Origin: Celeribacter sp. HF31
GTDB lineage: Bacteria; Pseudomonadota; Alphaproteobacteria; Rhodobacterales; Rhodobacteraceae
Reading direction: 5' to 3'
Length of the DNA stretch: 64,000 bases
Assembly: GCF_011806455.1 (NCBI RefSeq)
Contig: NZ_JAATOT010000001.1
Coordinates: forward strand, 620,001-684,000
In this document: piece after piece, positions 17,667 through 25,320 of the stretch
How the letters are laid out: each line of letters begins with the position of its first letter
Position numbering within the stretch: position 1 is the first letter of the stretch
The notes under the pieces: generated by a model
Told to the model about the DNA's origin: nothing
Database searches by the model: none
The model's input: only the letters and a program-made list of their open reading frames with translations
Translations under genes and position numbers: made by a program

Positions 17667-18602
17667 CTAGCCTTTGAAATCCGGGTTCGGCATCGGGTTC
17701 GACCAGGCCCGTTTGCCCGCCCGGTCCATCACGGTGACCCGCAACCACGGACTTTCGTGAAATCGCATCAAAGGCACCTCGGCGCGGGTCAGGCTTTCGC
17801 CATGCACCGCCAGTGCCGCCGAGCCGTGGCCTTGGACGATGACGGTCGCCACCGCGCTGCACGCCACTGTGACGGCCTTCTCCGTCACCTTGATCTGGCG
17901 CAGCTCCGGGCCTTGGCTGCTATAGAAATCGCCGCGTTTCAGAGCCGCTAAAAGGGCCTCAGGGGCGTTCTCCTCTGCTTTGACCATGACCCAGCCGCCG
18001 AAATGATCGGGCTCGGTGAAATGCGCGTCATCGGTGGCGATCACCGTTAGATCGCGGCCTTCCGAGAGCAACAGATCGGCATAAAACGCCCCATCCGCCC
18101 GGTCGCAGCCCATGGCGCAGCCGTGGTTGTAAATCTCCACTGCATGGGCTGCCTCAATTGAGCGGGCATCGGCCAAGCTCATTCCCGACCACTGCGGATG
18201 CGCGACGGCGACGAAAGCGCCCGCGTCGCGTGCCCGCTGCGCCAGCTCCGGTCCGCTTTCCTGACCGTCCACAGGGACAAAGGCCGGGGAATGTGAGCGG
18301 GCGAACTCCAAAGGCAACCCGACCGCAAGAATGTGCCACAGCTCGCCATTCTCCATCGCGCCGGAATGCAGCTCGGCGCCGAAAAGCGTCGTAAAACCCT
18401 CGTCGCGGAACGCGGTCGTGTCCACCAGCGGATAGTCATAGATGCCGACGAAATGATCGGTCAGGGCAATGAAATCATAGCCCTCCGCCTTATAGCGACG
18501 GCAGACCTCGGCGGGGTCCAGCGCGCCGTCCGAGCGGTTCGAATGGGTGTGCAGGTTGCCGCGATAGAAACGGCCGGGGGCGGTGAAGGCGGATGGGATC
18601 AT
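17667..18602 (-). CDS. PHP-domain metal-dependent phosphoesterase
   Basis: 311 residues from ATG 18602, which has GGAG seven bases upstream; ATG 18614 is an alternative without a good ribosome site. The N-terminus carries the PHP metal motifs RGNLHTHSNRSDG (HxH, Asp) and DFIALTDHF, later VAVAHPQWSG and TDDAHF. The C-terminal part (about 220-311) is a small beta-rich extension. It probably hydrolyses phosphate esters; the substrate is unknown. It stands alone. Confidence 0.83.
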   Translation of the reverse strand: MIPSAFTAPGRFYRGNLHTHSNRSDGALDPAEVCRRYKAEGYDFIALTDHFVGIYDYPLVDTTAFRDEGFTTLFGAELHSGAMENGELWHILAVGLPLEFARSHSPAFVPVDGQESGPELAQRARDAGAFVAVAHPQWSGMSLADARSIEAAHAVEIYNHGCAMGCDRADGAFYADLLLSEGRDLTVIATDDAHFTEPDHFGGWVMVKAEENAPEALLAALKRGDFYSSQGPELRQIKVTEKAVTVACSAVATVIVQGHGSAALAVHGESLTRAEVPLMRFHESPWLRVTVMDRAGKRAWSNPMPNPDFKG

Positions 18603-18712
18603 GGTTTGCTCCATTGGTCGAACGCGGGTTTAGGAGCCGCGCGTGACATCACCGTGACAGAGTAGCAAAACCCTGCCGCGGGTCATGGAGCCAGAAGCCG
18701 AAAATGTTGGGA

Positions 18713-19354
18713 TCAGAGCTTGACGCCCATGCGTTTGAGCACGGGGGCCCATTGCTGTTTCATCGGCGCGTATTTCGCCTGAGACTGGTCGAAAATCGAC
18801 AGGCCTTCGCGCGCCAGATCGACATAGGCGGCGCGTTCGGAAATCATCGTGACGATTTCCTGCCCGTTGGCCTCGAGAAACTCCTTCAAAAGCCGCCCGT
18901 CCTTGCGCCGCGGGTCGATGCGCGAGCCGATGGGCAGGATGTCGACCTTCTCCTTGCGGATGCGTTTGAGATCGCGCAGCGTCTTCAGGAATCCTTTGAC
19001 CGCCAGCTCGTCGAACATTGAGGGCATCACTGGCGTGACCATGAAATCCGCCTCTTTCAGAAACGGCTTGGCGTCCTCCGCCTCAAGCCCCGCGCCGCTG
19101 TCGATCACCAGCCATTCGGTCTTTTTCGGCACCGAGGGCCGCGCGCCGCTTGATCCGGGCCCGGACCAGTCGAGCACCGGAATATGCGCCGCATAGGCCG
19201 AGCGCCGTTTGCCCCACATCCGGGCGGATTGCTGCGGGTCGGCATCGGCCAGCGCGACCTTGCGCCCGGCGGCTTTGAGCGCGGCCGCGAGCGTGATCGC
19301 CGTCATCGTCTTGCCGGAGCCACCTTTGCTGTTGGCGACGAGAAGCGTCTTCAC
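18713..19354 (-). CDS. Orphan ParA-family ATPase
   Basis: 213 residues, a short ParA/MinD type without an N-terminal DNA-binding domain. Deviant Walker A SKGGSGKTMTAITLA, ADADPQQSARMW, and Walker B-like WLVIDSGAGL. Such proteins position plasmids, chromosomes or protein cargo on the nucleoid. It follows a tiny ribbon-helix-helix gene by three bases, a ParA plus small-CopG-like organisation seen on plasmids, but no ParB or plasmid genes are nearby. Confidence 0.88.
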   Translation of the reverse strand: MKTLLVANSKGGSGKTMTAITLAAALKAAGRKVALADADPQQSARMWGKRRSAYAAHIPVLDWSGPGSSGARPSVPKKTEWLVIDSGAGLEAEDAKPFLKEADFMVTPVMPSMFDELAVKGFLKTLRDLKRIRKEKVDILPIGSRIDPRRKDGRLLKEFLEANGQEIVTMISERAAYVDLAREGLSIFDQSQAKYAPMKQQWAPVLKRMGVKL

Positions 19355-19357
19355 GGG

Positions 19358-19522
19358 TCACGATCCTTTCTTGGAATTCTTCTTGAGGAATTTGCGGATA
19401 TGGTCGCGCAATTCGCGCGAGGCGGAGGTGTCCATATCCTCGCAAAGCGCCACGAACTCATCCCGGTCCGCCTTGGGCAGGCGGATGATCAGGGTGCTGT
19501 CTTTTTTGGTCTTAGGCGCCAT
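19358..19522 (-). CDS. Small ribbon-helix-helix protein, ParA partner
   Basis: 54 residues, translated by hand: a lysine-rich start (MAPKTKKD), a beta strand STLIIRLP, helix ADRDEFVALCEDM, turn, helix SASRELRDHIRKFL, and a basic tail. This is the layout of Arc/CopG-type DNA-binding dimers. It ends three bases before the ParA start, so the two are coupled. It could bind centromere-like repeats just upstream and repress its own promoter. Not matched to a named family. Confidence 0.72.
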   Translation of the reverse strand: MAPKTKKDSTLIIRLPKADRDEFVALCEDMDTSASRELRDHIRKFLKKNSKKGS

Positions 19523-19541
19523 GTTTCCATCCTGTTTTGCC

Positions 19542-19558
19542 TATACGCTGTATATACG
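19542..19558. promoter_or_regulatory. Candidate operator of the RHH-ParA operon
   Basis: TATACGCTGTATATACG, a repeat of TATACG-type units containing the palindrome GTATATAC, beside TTGACA (19559-19564, minus strand). It lies 20-36 bases upstream of the RHH start, where a self-repressing CopG-like protein would bind. Confidence 0.4.
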
Positions 19559-19685
19559 TGTCAAAGCAGGGGTCAAGAGAGGCTCAGCGGTTTTTACGCG
19601 TTTTTTCCGGTCTTTTTCGACGCTTACAAGAGAGCGGCCGATGCACGGTGGCAGCGGAAAACATCAATAAGACATTGGTCTCGGA

Positions 19686-20180
19686 TCAGACCCCGCCCGA
19701 ATGTACCACCTCGTAATAGATTTTCTCAAGCTCTTCCTTATGTTCGGCTTCTTCGTTGGCGAGGAAGGTGAAAGCCTCTTTCAAGGGCCCCTCGGGCGCC
19801 GTGTCGGCCAGTTCCGTGTACTGATCCATCGCCGCCGTTTCGCGCAAAAGCGCGTATTGAAGTACGGTCTGATCGTCCGGGTTCTCGCCCAGATCGGGCA
19901 CCTGCACACAGTCGGAAAACTTGCCATCCGCCACGGGGCGCTGGATTTTTTCGGCCATCACGTCGGAGACTTTCGGGTCATTGGCGAGTTTGGTGAACAG
20001 GTCCACGTGACCCTGTTCCTCCTCGGCCAGTTCATCCACAAGCCAGCGAATGTTTTTCGACACTTTCGGCGCCAGAGCTTTGTAGAAATCCCGCGCCACG
20101 ACTTCGAAGGACGTCGCCGTGTCCATGATCTCCTTGACCGTGGTCAGGCCGGAGAGTTTTTCCTTGTTGGCTTCACTCAT
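19686..20180 (-). CDS. Rubrerythrin/ferritin-like di-iron protein
   Basis: 164 residues in a four-helix ferritin-like fold. The two di-iron half sites are visible: FEVVARDFYKAL with EEEQGHVDLF, and LRETAAMDQYTEL with EEAEHKEELE. No rubredoxin domain. It probably reduces peroxide or handles oxygen and iron. Start at 20180 (GGGAGA upstream) overlaps the flavoprotein stop by four bases, so it is the last gene of the 30871-19686 operon. It may protect the oxygen-sensitive iron-sulfur complex coded upstream (inference). Confidence 0.87.
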   Translation of the reverse strand: MSEANKEKLSGLTTVKEIMDTATSFEVVARDFYKALAPKVSKNIRWLVDELAEEEQGHVDLFTKLANDPKVSDVMAEKIQRPVADGKFSDCVQVPDLGENPDDQTVLQYALLRETAAMDQYTELADTAPEGPLKEAFTFLANEEAEHKEELEKIYYEVVHSGGV

Positions 20181-21973
20181 TGTACTTTCTCCCTTTTGGC
20201 CGCGAGCATTTTGCCCACGGAGACGGCGACGCGATGCCCGTCGGCCACGGCATGGATGACGTCGGGGCCAGAGACCGCATCGCCCGCCGCCCAAAGCCAC
20301 GGTTCCGAGGTCTGCCCAGTGCTGTCGATCATGATCCGGCCCCGGTTCCATTCGAGTTTCTCGGTCAGCGCCTCGCCCAAGAGCGAAATATCGGCCATTT
20401 GCCCGATGGCTTCGACGACCATCCCGGCGGGGTGGATCATCTCATCCGCCTCGTCGTATTTCGGAGCAAAGCGGCCTTGGTCGTCGAAAATGGCCTGCAC
20501 TTTCCAGGTTCTGAGGCCCATGACCGTCTCGCCGTCGAGCACGATCTCCTGCGGCCCGCGCGCTGGGTAGATTACGCAGCCTTCTTCCTGTGCCTCTTCG
20601 ATCTCTTCGCGGTCAGCGAGGAAGCGATCGAGGTCTTCGAGCGCGGTGACCGTGACGCCGACCCGACCGTATTTGATCTTTTGCAGCCGCGCCATGCTTC
20701 GCGCGATGTCCATCGCCACGTTGCCGCCGCCGATGACGGCCACCTGTTCGGGCACGGGAACCTCAACGCCTGCCGTGATCCTGCGCAACAGGTCAATCGC
20801 GGCTTCGGCTTTGTCAGACCCTGGCACACGGGTCGAGCGGCCTTGGTGCAAGCCGATGGAAAGCACGACGGCGTCATAGGCCTTGGCAAGCTGCTCCATC
20901 GAGATTTCATGGCCCACCCGCATGTTGCAGCGGATCTCTACGCCCATGGCCTCAATGACGGAAATCTCGTGGTCCAAGACGTCATAGGGCAGGCGGTATT
21001 CCGGGATGCCGTAGCGCATCATGCCGCCGGGCTTGTCCAGCGCCTCGAACACCACAACCTTGTGGCCTTTGCGGGCGAGATCGAAGGCGGTGGTGAGACC
21101 CGCAGGCCCGGCACCGATCACGGCGACCGACTGGCCGGTTTCGGGCACATCGGGTTTCTGGATCAGGTCGAAATAGCGGTCTTTGTCCACGGAATCCGTG
21201 ATCGCGCGTTTCAGCCAACGGATCGCAATCGCATCGCCTTCGTGCATCGCGGCGCAGGTGGTTTCGCATTTGTGGGTGCAGATGCGCCCGCAGGCCTGCG
21301 AAAACGGGTTGGTCTCATAGAGCAATTGCAACCCGCCCTCGAAATCACCGTCGCGGACCTTGGCGATATAATCCGGGATGTCCATATGCGCCGGGCAGGT
21401 GGCGACGCAGAGCCCGCATTCGACGCAACGGTCGGCCTCAATGACGGCCTGCTCCGGCGTGAACCCGTCGACGATCTCGCAGAAATTGCCAATTCGGTCC
21501 TCGGGCGCCAATTCCCCCATCGGCGCGCGGGTGGTGCCGGTCAGGCGGCGGGTGTCTTCGCGTTGATAGCCTTTCGGCTCCAGATCCCAGCTCTTGCCAT
21601 CGACGCCGGGGACGAAGCGAAACGCATCGGGGTCGCTGTCGACCCAGGTGTATTCGTTGGACATCGTCAGAGACCCGGTCATGCAGACATCGACGCACAA
21701 AGCGCACCAGCAGCAGCGGCCATAGTCGATCATGGGTCTGAGCCCCGAGTCTCCGGGACCGGCCTCTTGGCCCTCGACCGGCACCATATCAATGGCGGCG
21801 TTTTGGCAAATCTCTTCGCAGGAGCCACAGCCAATGCATTTGTCCATGTCATTCTGGTGAAAGCCGCGATAGCGATCCGCGCCCGGCCGGTTGAACGGGT
21901 CTTTGATGGTCACCGGATCGTTGATCACATGTTTCCACGCGGTGAAGGGGGAGAGTACGTCACGAAGGGACAT
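20177..21973 (-). CDS. NuoI/MbhN-like ferredoxin domain fused to GltD/NfnL-like FAD-NAD(P)H oxidoreductase
   Basis: 598 residues. Residues 30-110: two [4Fe-4S] sites, CIGCGSCEEIC and CCWCALCVDVC, in the NuoI/MbhN manner. Residues 185-250: further cysteines as in GltD/NfnL, CVECGLCVATC and CGRICTHKCETTC. Then FAD motif VAVIGAGPAGLTTAFDLA, NAD(P)H motif VAVIGGGNVAMDIARS, and closing FAD motif LWAAGDAVSGPDV. In normal complex I or Mbh, the NuoI-type subunit is a separate ferredoxin of about 150-180 residues; here it carries a whole pyridine-nucleotide dehydrogenase. I infer that the complex exchanges electrons between NAD(P)H and a quinone, ferredoxin or other partner, coupled to ion flow. Six bases follow the NuoD-like stop. 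Confidence 0.9.
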   Translation of the reverse strand: MSLRDVLSPFTAWKHVINDPVTIKDPFNRPGADRYRGFHQNDMDKCIGCGSCEEICQNAAIDMVPVEGQEAGPGDSGLRPMIDYGRCCWCALCVDVCMTGSLTMSNEYTWVDSDPDAFRFVPGVDGKSWDLEPKGYQREDTRRLTGTTRAPMGELAPEDRIGNFCEIVDGFTPEQAVIEADRCVECGLCVATCPAHMDIPDYIAKVRDGDFEGGLQLLYETNPFSQACGRICTHKCETTCAAMHEGDAIAIRWLKRAITDSVDKDRYFDLIQKPDVPETGQSVAVIGAGPAGLTTAFDLARKGHKVVVFEALDKPGGMMRYGIPEYRLPYDVLDHEISVIEAMGVEIRCNMRVGHEISMEQLAKAYDAVVLSIGLHQGRSTRVPGSDKAEAAIDLLRRITAGVEVPVPEQVAVIGGGNVAMDIARSMARLQKIKYGRVGVTVTALEDLDRFLADREEIEEAQEEGCVIYPARGPQEIVLDGETVMGLRTWKVQAIFDDQGRFAPKYDEADEMIHPAGMVVEAIGQMADISLLGEALTEKLEWNRGRIMIDSTGQTSEPWLWAAGDAVSGPDVIHAVADGHRVAVSVGKMLAAKREKVQ

Positions 21974-21979
21974 GTCGGG

Positions 21980-23158
21980 TTACCTCTCGATCTCGGGCGG
22001 ATAGGTGTGCAGCGACACCATGAGCGCCGCGATGTCGGAAATATTGGTGCCGGGGATGAGGTGTTCGAGCAAAGCCATGGCGTGGGTGTACGACGGCCCC
22101 CGGACATTGACGCGGCGGGGATAGCCGGTGCCGTCGGTGACCAGATAATAGCCATATTCGCCGCGCGAGCTTTCGCCCTTGATATAGGTCTCGCCGCGCG
22201 GGATTTTCCAATGCAGCACGTTGGGCAGGTTGGTCATGACCTCGCCCTCTTTCGGCATCTTTTTCAGGATCTGCCGGATGAGTTGAATGGTCTCATGCAG
22301 GTCTTTGAACCGCACGAGGGTGCGGGCGTAGATGTCCGACGCGGTCTCCGTGTGCACTGTGAAGTCGAGCTGATCGTAGACCAGATAGGGGCTGTCTTTG
22401 CGCACGTCTTTCGCCACACCGCCGGCGCGCGCGTTCGGGCCGGTGACGCCGTAGGTCTCAAACAGCGCCGGGTCGATCACGCCCACGCCTTGAGTACGGG
22501 TTTTGAACACAGAGCTGTGGAACATCAGCTTTTCGGCGTCGGCCAAGTATGTCTCGGCGGTCTGAAGCACCTCTTCCATCCGACCCTCAAAGCCCTCGGG
22601 CAGATGCGCCCGCACGCCACCCGGCAGGATGAACATGTGATAGATGCGCGCGCCGGTGAGTTCCTCGAACCGATCCAGCATGATGTCGCGGGTGTAGGTC
22701 ATCCATTGGCCCACGACGCCAAGGCCCAAAGCGCCGGAAATGCCACCCATCGCCATCATGTAGCTGTTGAACCGACCCATTTCCAAAATCAACGTTCTGA
22801 TCCAATTGGCCATTTCGGGCACTTCGATGCCCGCCAGCTCCTCAACGGCGGCGGCGTAGCAATATTCGTTGAAATCCGGCTCCGGCACGCAGACGCGGCA
22901 GACGATGGGAAAGACCTGAATGAAGGTCCGGCGCTCCATCAGTTTCTCAAAGCCGCGGTGCAGATAGCCGACATGGGTCTTGCCCTCGACGACCTCATCG
23001 CCACAGACGGTGAGTTCGACCGACATATTGCCGGTGATGCCGGGGTGGTTTGGACCGTGCCAGAGTTTCAGGTACTTGCCGGTCTCCAGATCGACCTCGA
23101 TTTTGCCATCGGGGCCGGGGGCGGGATATTGCGAGCGGTCGGGCTTAAACGAAAACAT
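21980..23158 (-). CDS. NuoD/MbhL-like large subunit (incomplete NiFe motif)
   Basis: 392 residues, the NiFe-hydrogenase large-subunit/NuoD family. LWHGPNHPGITG begins the fold. The N-terminal pair that ligates NiFe in hydrogenases is kept as IVCRVC, but the C-terminal end, ALMVSLHTYPPEIER, has no cysteine pair. It therefore cannot hold a normal NiFe centre, and is not a hydrogenase. Archaeal MBX/MBS large subunits have, as I recall, a similar half-motif. The ATG at 23158 overlaps the NuoC-like stop (TGATG). Confidence 0.93.
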   Translation of the reverse strand: MFSFKPDRSQYPAPGPDGKIEVDLETGKYLKLWHGPNHPGITGNMSVELTVCGDEVVEGKTHVGYLHRGFEKLMERRTFIQVFPIVCRVCVPEPDFNEYCYAAAVEELAGIEVPEMANWIRTLILEMGRFNSYMMAMGGISGALGLGVVGQWMTYTRDIMLDRFEELTGARIYHMFILPGGVRAHLPEGFEGRMEEVLQTAETYLADAEKLMFHSSVFKTRTQGVGVIDPALFETYGVTGPNARAGGVAKDVRKDSPYLVYDQLDFTVHTETASDIYARTLVRFKDLHETIQLIRQILKKMPKEGEVMTNLPNVLHWKIPRGETYIKGESSRGEYGYYLVTDGTGYPRRVNVRGPSYTHAMALLEHLIPGTNISDIAALMVSLHTYPPEIER

Positions 23159-23700
23159 CACTTGGCTCCTTTCGGATAATCCGCATAGAGCGTCTTTTGC
23201 ATATGCGTTTTCGGGTCATGGGTGACGCGGCCCGGGCGGTCGTTGTAGGTCTGCTGTGAATACGCCAGCGTGTCGAAATCGCGCCGGTAGGGGGGCAGGT
23301 CGGTCCAGCCCTCAAGGATAAACTCCTCATCCACACGCGGGGAGCCGGGGAAGGTGATGCCGAACATCTCTCTGAGCTCGCGCTGATAGGTGGCCGCCGT
23401 CGGCCAGAGGTCGTGGATTGTGTCACCGGTCGCGTCTTCACGGTCCAACATGACCCGCAGCGCCAGCGTCAGGTTGGCGACGCGGTTGTTGACCATATAG
23501 GTGAGCTGGAACTGCTGCTCTTCGATCCAGTCGACGGCGGTGAGCAATGTCAGATGGGTGAACCCCTCGACATCGCGCAGCTCGGTCAGGATCGCGCGCA
23601 GCTCGAAGCGTTTGACGGTCACGAAACACAGGTCATCGCGTTGAAACACCGGCGTTCCAAGGTGATAGCGGTCTTTGAGGCGGTATAGGATGTGTCTCAT
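23158..23700 (-). CDS. NuoC/MbhK-like 30-kDa subunit
   Basis: 180 residues from ATG 23700, which follows GGTGAG by five bases; a TTG twelve bases upstream is less likely. FTHLTLLTAVDWIE and the signature YQRELREMFGITFPGSPR are those of the complex I 30-kDa subunit. It links the NuoB- and NuoD-like subunits in the peripheral arm. It is separate from NuoD here, as in Mbh/Mbx. Confidence 0.92.
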   Translation of the reverse strand: MRHILYRLKDRYHLGTPVFQRDDLCFVTVKRFELRAILTELRDVEGFTHLTLLTAVDWIEEQQFQLTYMVNNRVANLTLALRVMLDREDATGDTIHDLWPTAATYQRELREMFGITFPGSPRVDEEFILEGWTDLPPYRRDFDTLAYSQQTYNDRPGRVTHDPKTHMQKTLYADYPKGAK

Positions 23701-23705
23701 GATGC

Positions 23706-24398
23706 TCACCAATTGTAATCCGGCATGTCCCAGTCACGGATCACCGCCTTTTGGTTGGCTTTGTACTGGTCGAAATTTTCGGCATAGAGGTTCGCGCCTT
23801 CGCCCTTGCCCTCTTTGATCACGCGCTTGAGTTCCATGAACCCATGAAGCAGCGCCTCGGGCCGGGGCATGCAGCCCGCGACATACATGTCCACGGGCAG
23901 GTAATCGTCGAGACGCTTGATCGTGTTGTAACTGTCCCAATACATGCCGCCGTTGATGGTGCAGGAGCCAAGGCCCATGACATATTTCGGCTGTGGCATC
24001 TGCTCATAGGCGCGGATGGCGCGTTTGAGGGTTTTGACCGACAGATAGCCGGAGATCACCAGAAGGTTCGCCTGACGCGGGGTGGGCCGCCACTGGATGC
24101 CATAGCGATAGGCATCGAAGCGCGGCGTCATCAGAGGGCGCATCTCGATCGCGCCGCAGCCGGTGCCAAAGCCCAGAATCCAAAGCGAATTCGCCCGCGC
24201 CCAGTTGTAGAAATCTTCTACAATCTTGGAATAGGCCTTGGGGTGAACCTTGGGTTTGGCTTCGCAGAAATAATCCCGCAGCGGGTCGATGTCGATTTCC
24301 TGCCCGTCGGGGGTTGTGACCTTGCGCGGGCGCAGCTCTTCGCGGAGCGGCACCTCTGTGTCGGGGTTCTTGAGGAACTTGTCGTCAACGTCTTTCAT
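23706..24398 (-). CDS. NuoB/MbhJ-like small subunit with altered cluster site
   Basis: 230 residues from ATG 24398. The N-terminal 60 residues are polar and extra to the core. Cluster N2 ligands expected in NuoB are two adjacent cysteines plus two more. Visible are GFGTGCGAIEM, where the second of the pair is glycine, LGSCTINGGMY and VAGCMPRPEAL. So only three of the four usual cysteines are seen, a feature that needs explaining by another ligand. It lies between NuoH-like and NuoC-like genes, as in Mbh operons. Confidence 0.92.
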   Translation of the reverse strand: MKDVDDKFLKNPDTEVPLREELRPRKVTTPDGQEIDIDPLRDYFCEAKPKVHPKAYSKIVEDFYNWARANSLWILGFGTGCGAIEMRPLMTPRFDAYRYGIQWRPTPRQANLLVISGYLSVKTLKRAIRAYEQMPQPKYVMGLGSCTINGGMYWDSYNTIKRLDDYLPVDMYVAGCMPRPEALLHGFMELKRVIKEGKGEGANLYAENFDQYKANQKAVIRDWDMPDYNW

Positions 24399-24402
24399 AG
24401 GA

Positions 24403-25320
24403 TCACACCACCAGAATGGAGAGGACGCCGATGGGCAGCCCCCATTTGAGGAAGAAACGGATGCTCTGCTCGACCCGGAACCGGGGATGCACGACACCGA
24501 TCACGACGGAGATCATGTAGAGGCAGAACACTTTGATCGCGAACTCGGCCCAGCTCGTGGCGCCCCCGAAGAAGAGGTTCATGTAGATGACCGTCTTGGC
24601 GACCGGGAAGAGCACGCGATTGGTCTGCATCAGAGCAAGGTAGGAGGAATGGTATTCGGTCGGCGGGCCGATGGGGATTTCCTGCGGCGCCATGGCGACA
24701 TCGAAGGGCGAGCGCATCATGGTGCCGACAAAGGCGACCATCGCGGCGACTGTGGCCAGAGGATTGGTGAAGACCGTCCAGTTGAAGATGGAGCCCTGTT
24801 GGGCGGCGACAATCTCGGTGATGTCGAGGGTCTGGTATTGGAGAGAGAGCGCAAAGACGCCCAAGGCCAGAGGCAGTTCGGCCATGGTCACCTGCGCCAG
24901 ACCGCGAGAGACGCCGATGGCGCTATGTGGATGGCCGCTTTCGCCAGCCCCCAAAGCCATGCCAAGCGTGCCGAAGAACACGAAATAGAGCGCAAGGATC
25001 AGATCGCCTGCATAGGAGAAGTTCTGATGCCATTCGGAGCCATAGATCGTCGGGACGAACATCAAAAGGCCGACACCGCCCGTCAGCCGGAACACCGGCC
25101 CGAGGTAATACATCACGCCATGGGAGATCTTGGACCGCAGCGCGATGTTCTTGAGCAAATCGACATAGTTCTGCCAGACCGGGATGCCGTAACGCCCCCC
25201 GACCCGCGCACCGATCTTGCGCACCACGGCGGTCATCACCATGCCGTAGTTGATCACGATGAAGAGCGTCAAAAGCGCATAGGCGATCTGGACCCATTCG
25301 AAATTCGGAAACGCGGTCAT
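24403..25320 (-). CDS. NuoH/MbhM-like membrane subunit
   Basis: 305 residues, about eight membrane segments. RKIGARVGGRYGIPVWQNYVD and MRSPFDVAMAPQEIPIGPPTEY are conserved NuoH/HycD segments at the junction of membrane and peripheral arms. It overlaps the antiporter gene by four bases. It connects the redox part with the ion-translocating part. Confidence 0.93.
   Translation of the reverse strand: MTAFPNFEWVQIAYALLTLFIVINYGMVMTAVVRKIGARVGGRYGIPVWQNYVDLLKNIALRSKISHGVMYYLGPVFRLTGGVGLLMFVPTIYGSEWHQNFSYAGDLILALYFVFFGTLGMALGAGESGHPHSAIGVSRGLAQVTMAELPLALGVFALSLQYQTLDITEIVAAQQGSIFNWTVFTNPLATVAAMVAFVGTMMRSPFDVAMAPQEIPIGPPTEYHSSYLALMQTNRVLFPVAKTVIYMNLFFGGATSWAEFAIKVFCLYMISVVIGVVHPRFRVEQSIRFFLKWGLPIGVLSILVV

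Noticed and set aside
18713-19354. Chromosome-partition parA of a plasmid-type replicon
   Set aside because: No replication initiator, ParB or iteron array nearby; surrounding genes are chromosomal in character.
21980-23158. Reading as a NiFe hydrogenase large subunit
   Set aside because: The C-terminal cysteine pair is missing and there are no maturation genes in the window.
20180-23179. 999-codon open frame on the plus strand opposite the flavoprotein and NuoD-like genes
   Set aside because: High-GC antisense shadow. The minus-strand genes have clear motifs throughout.
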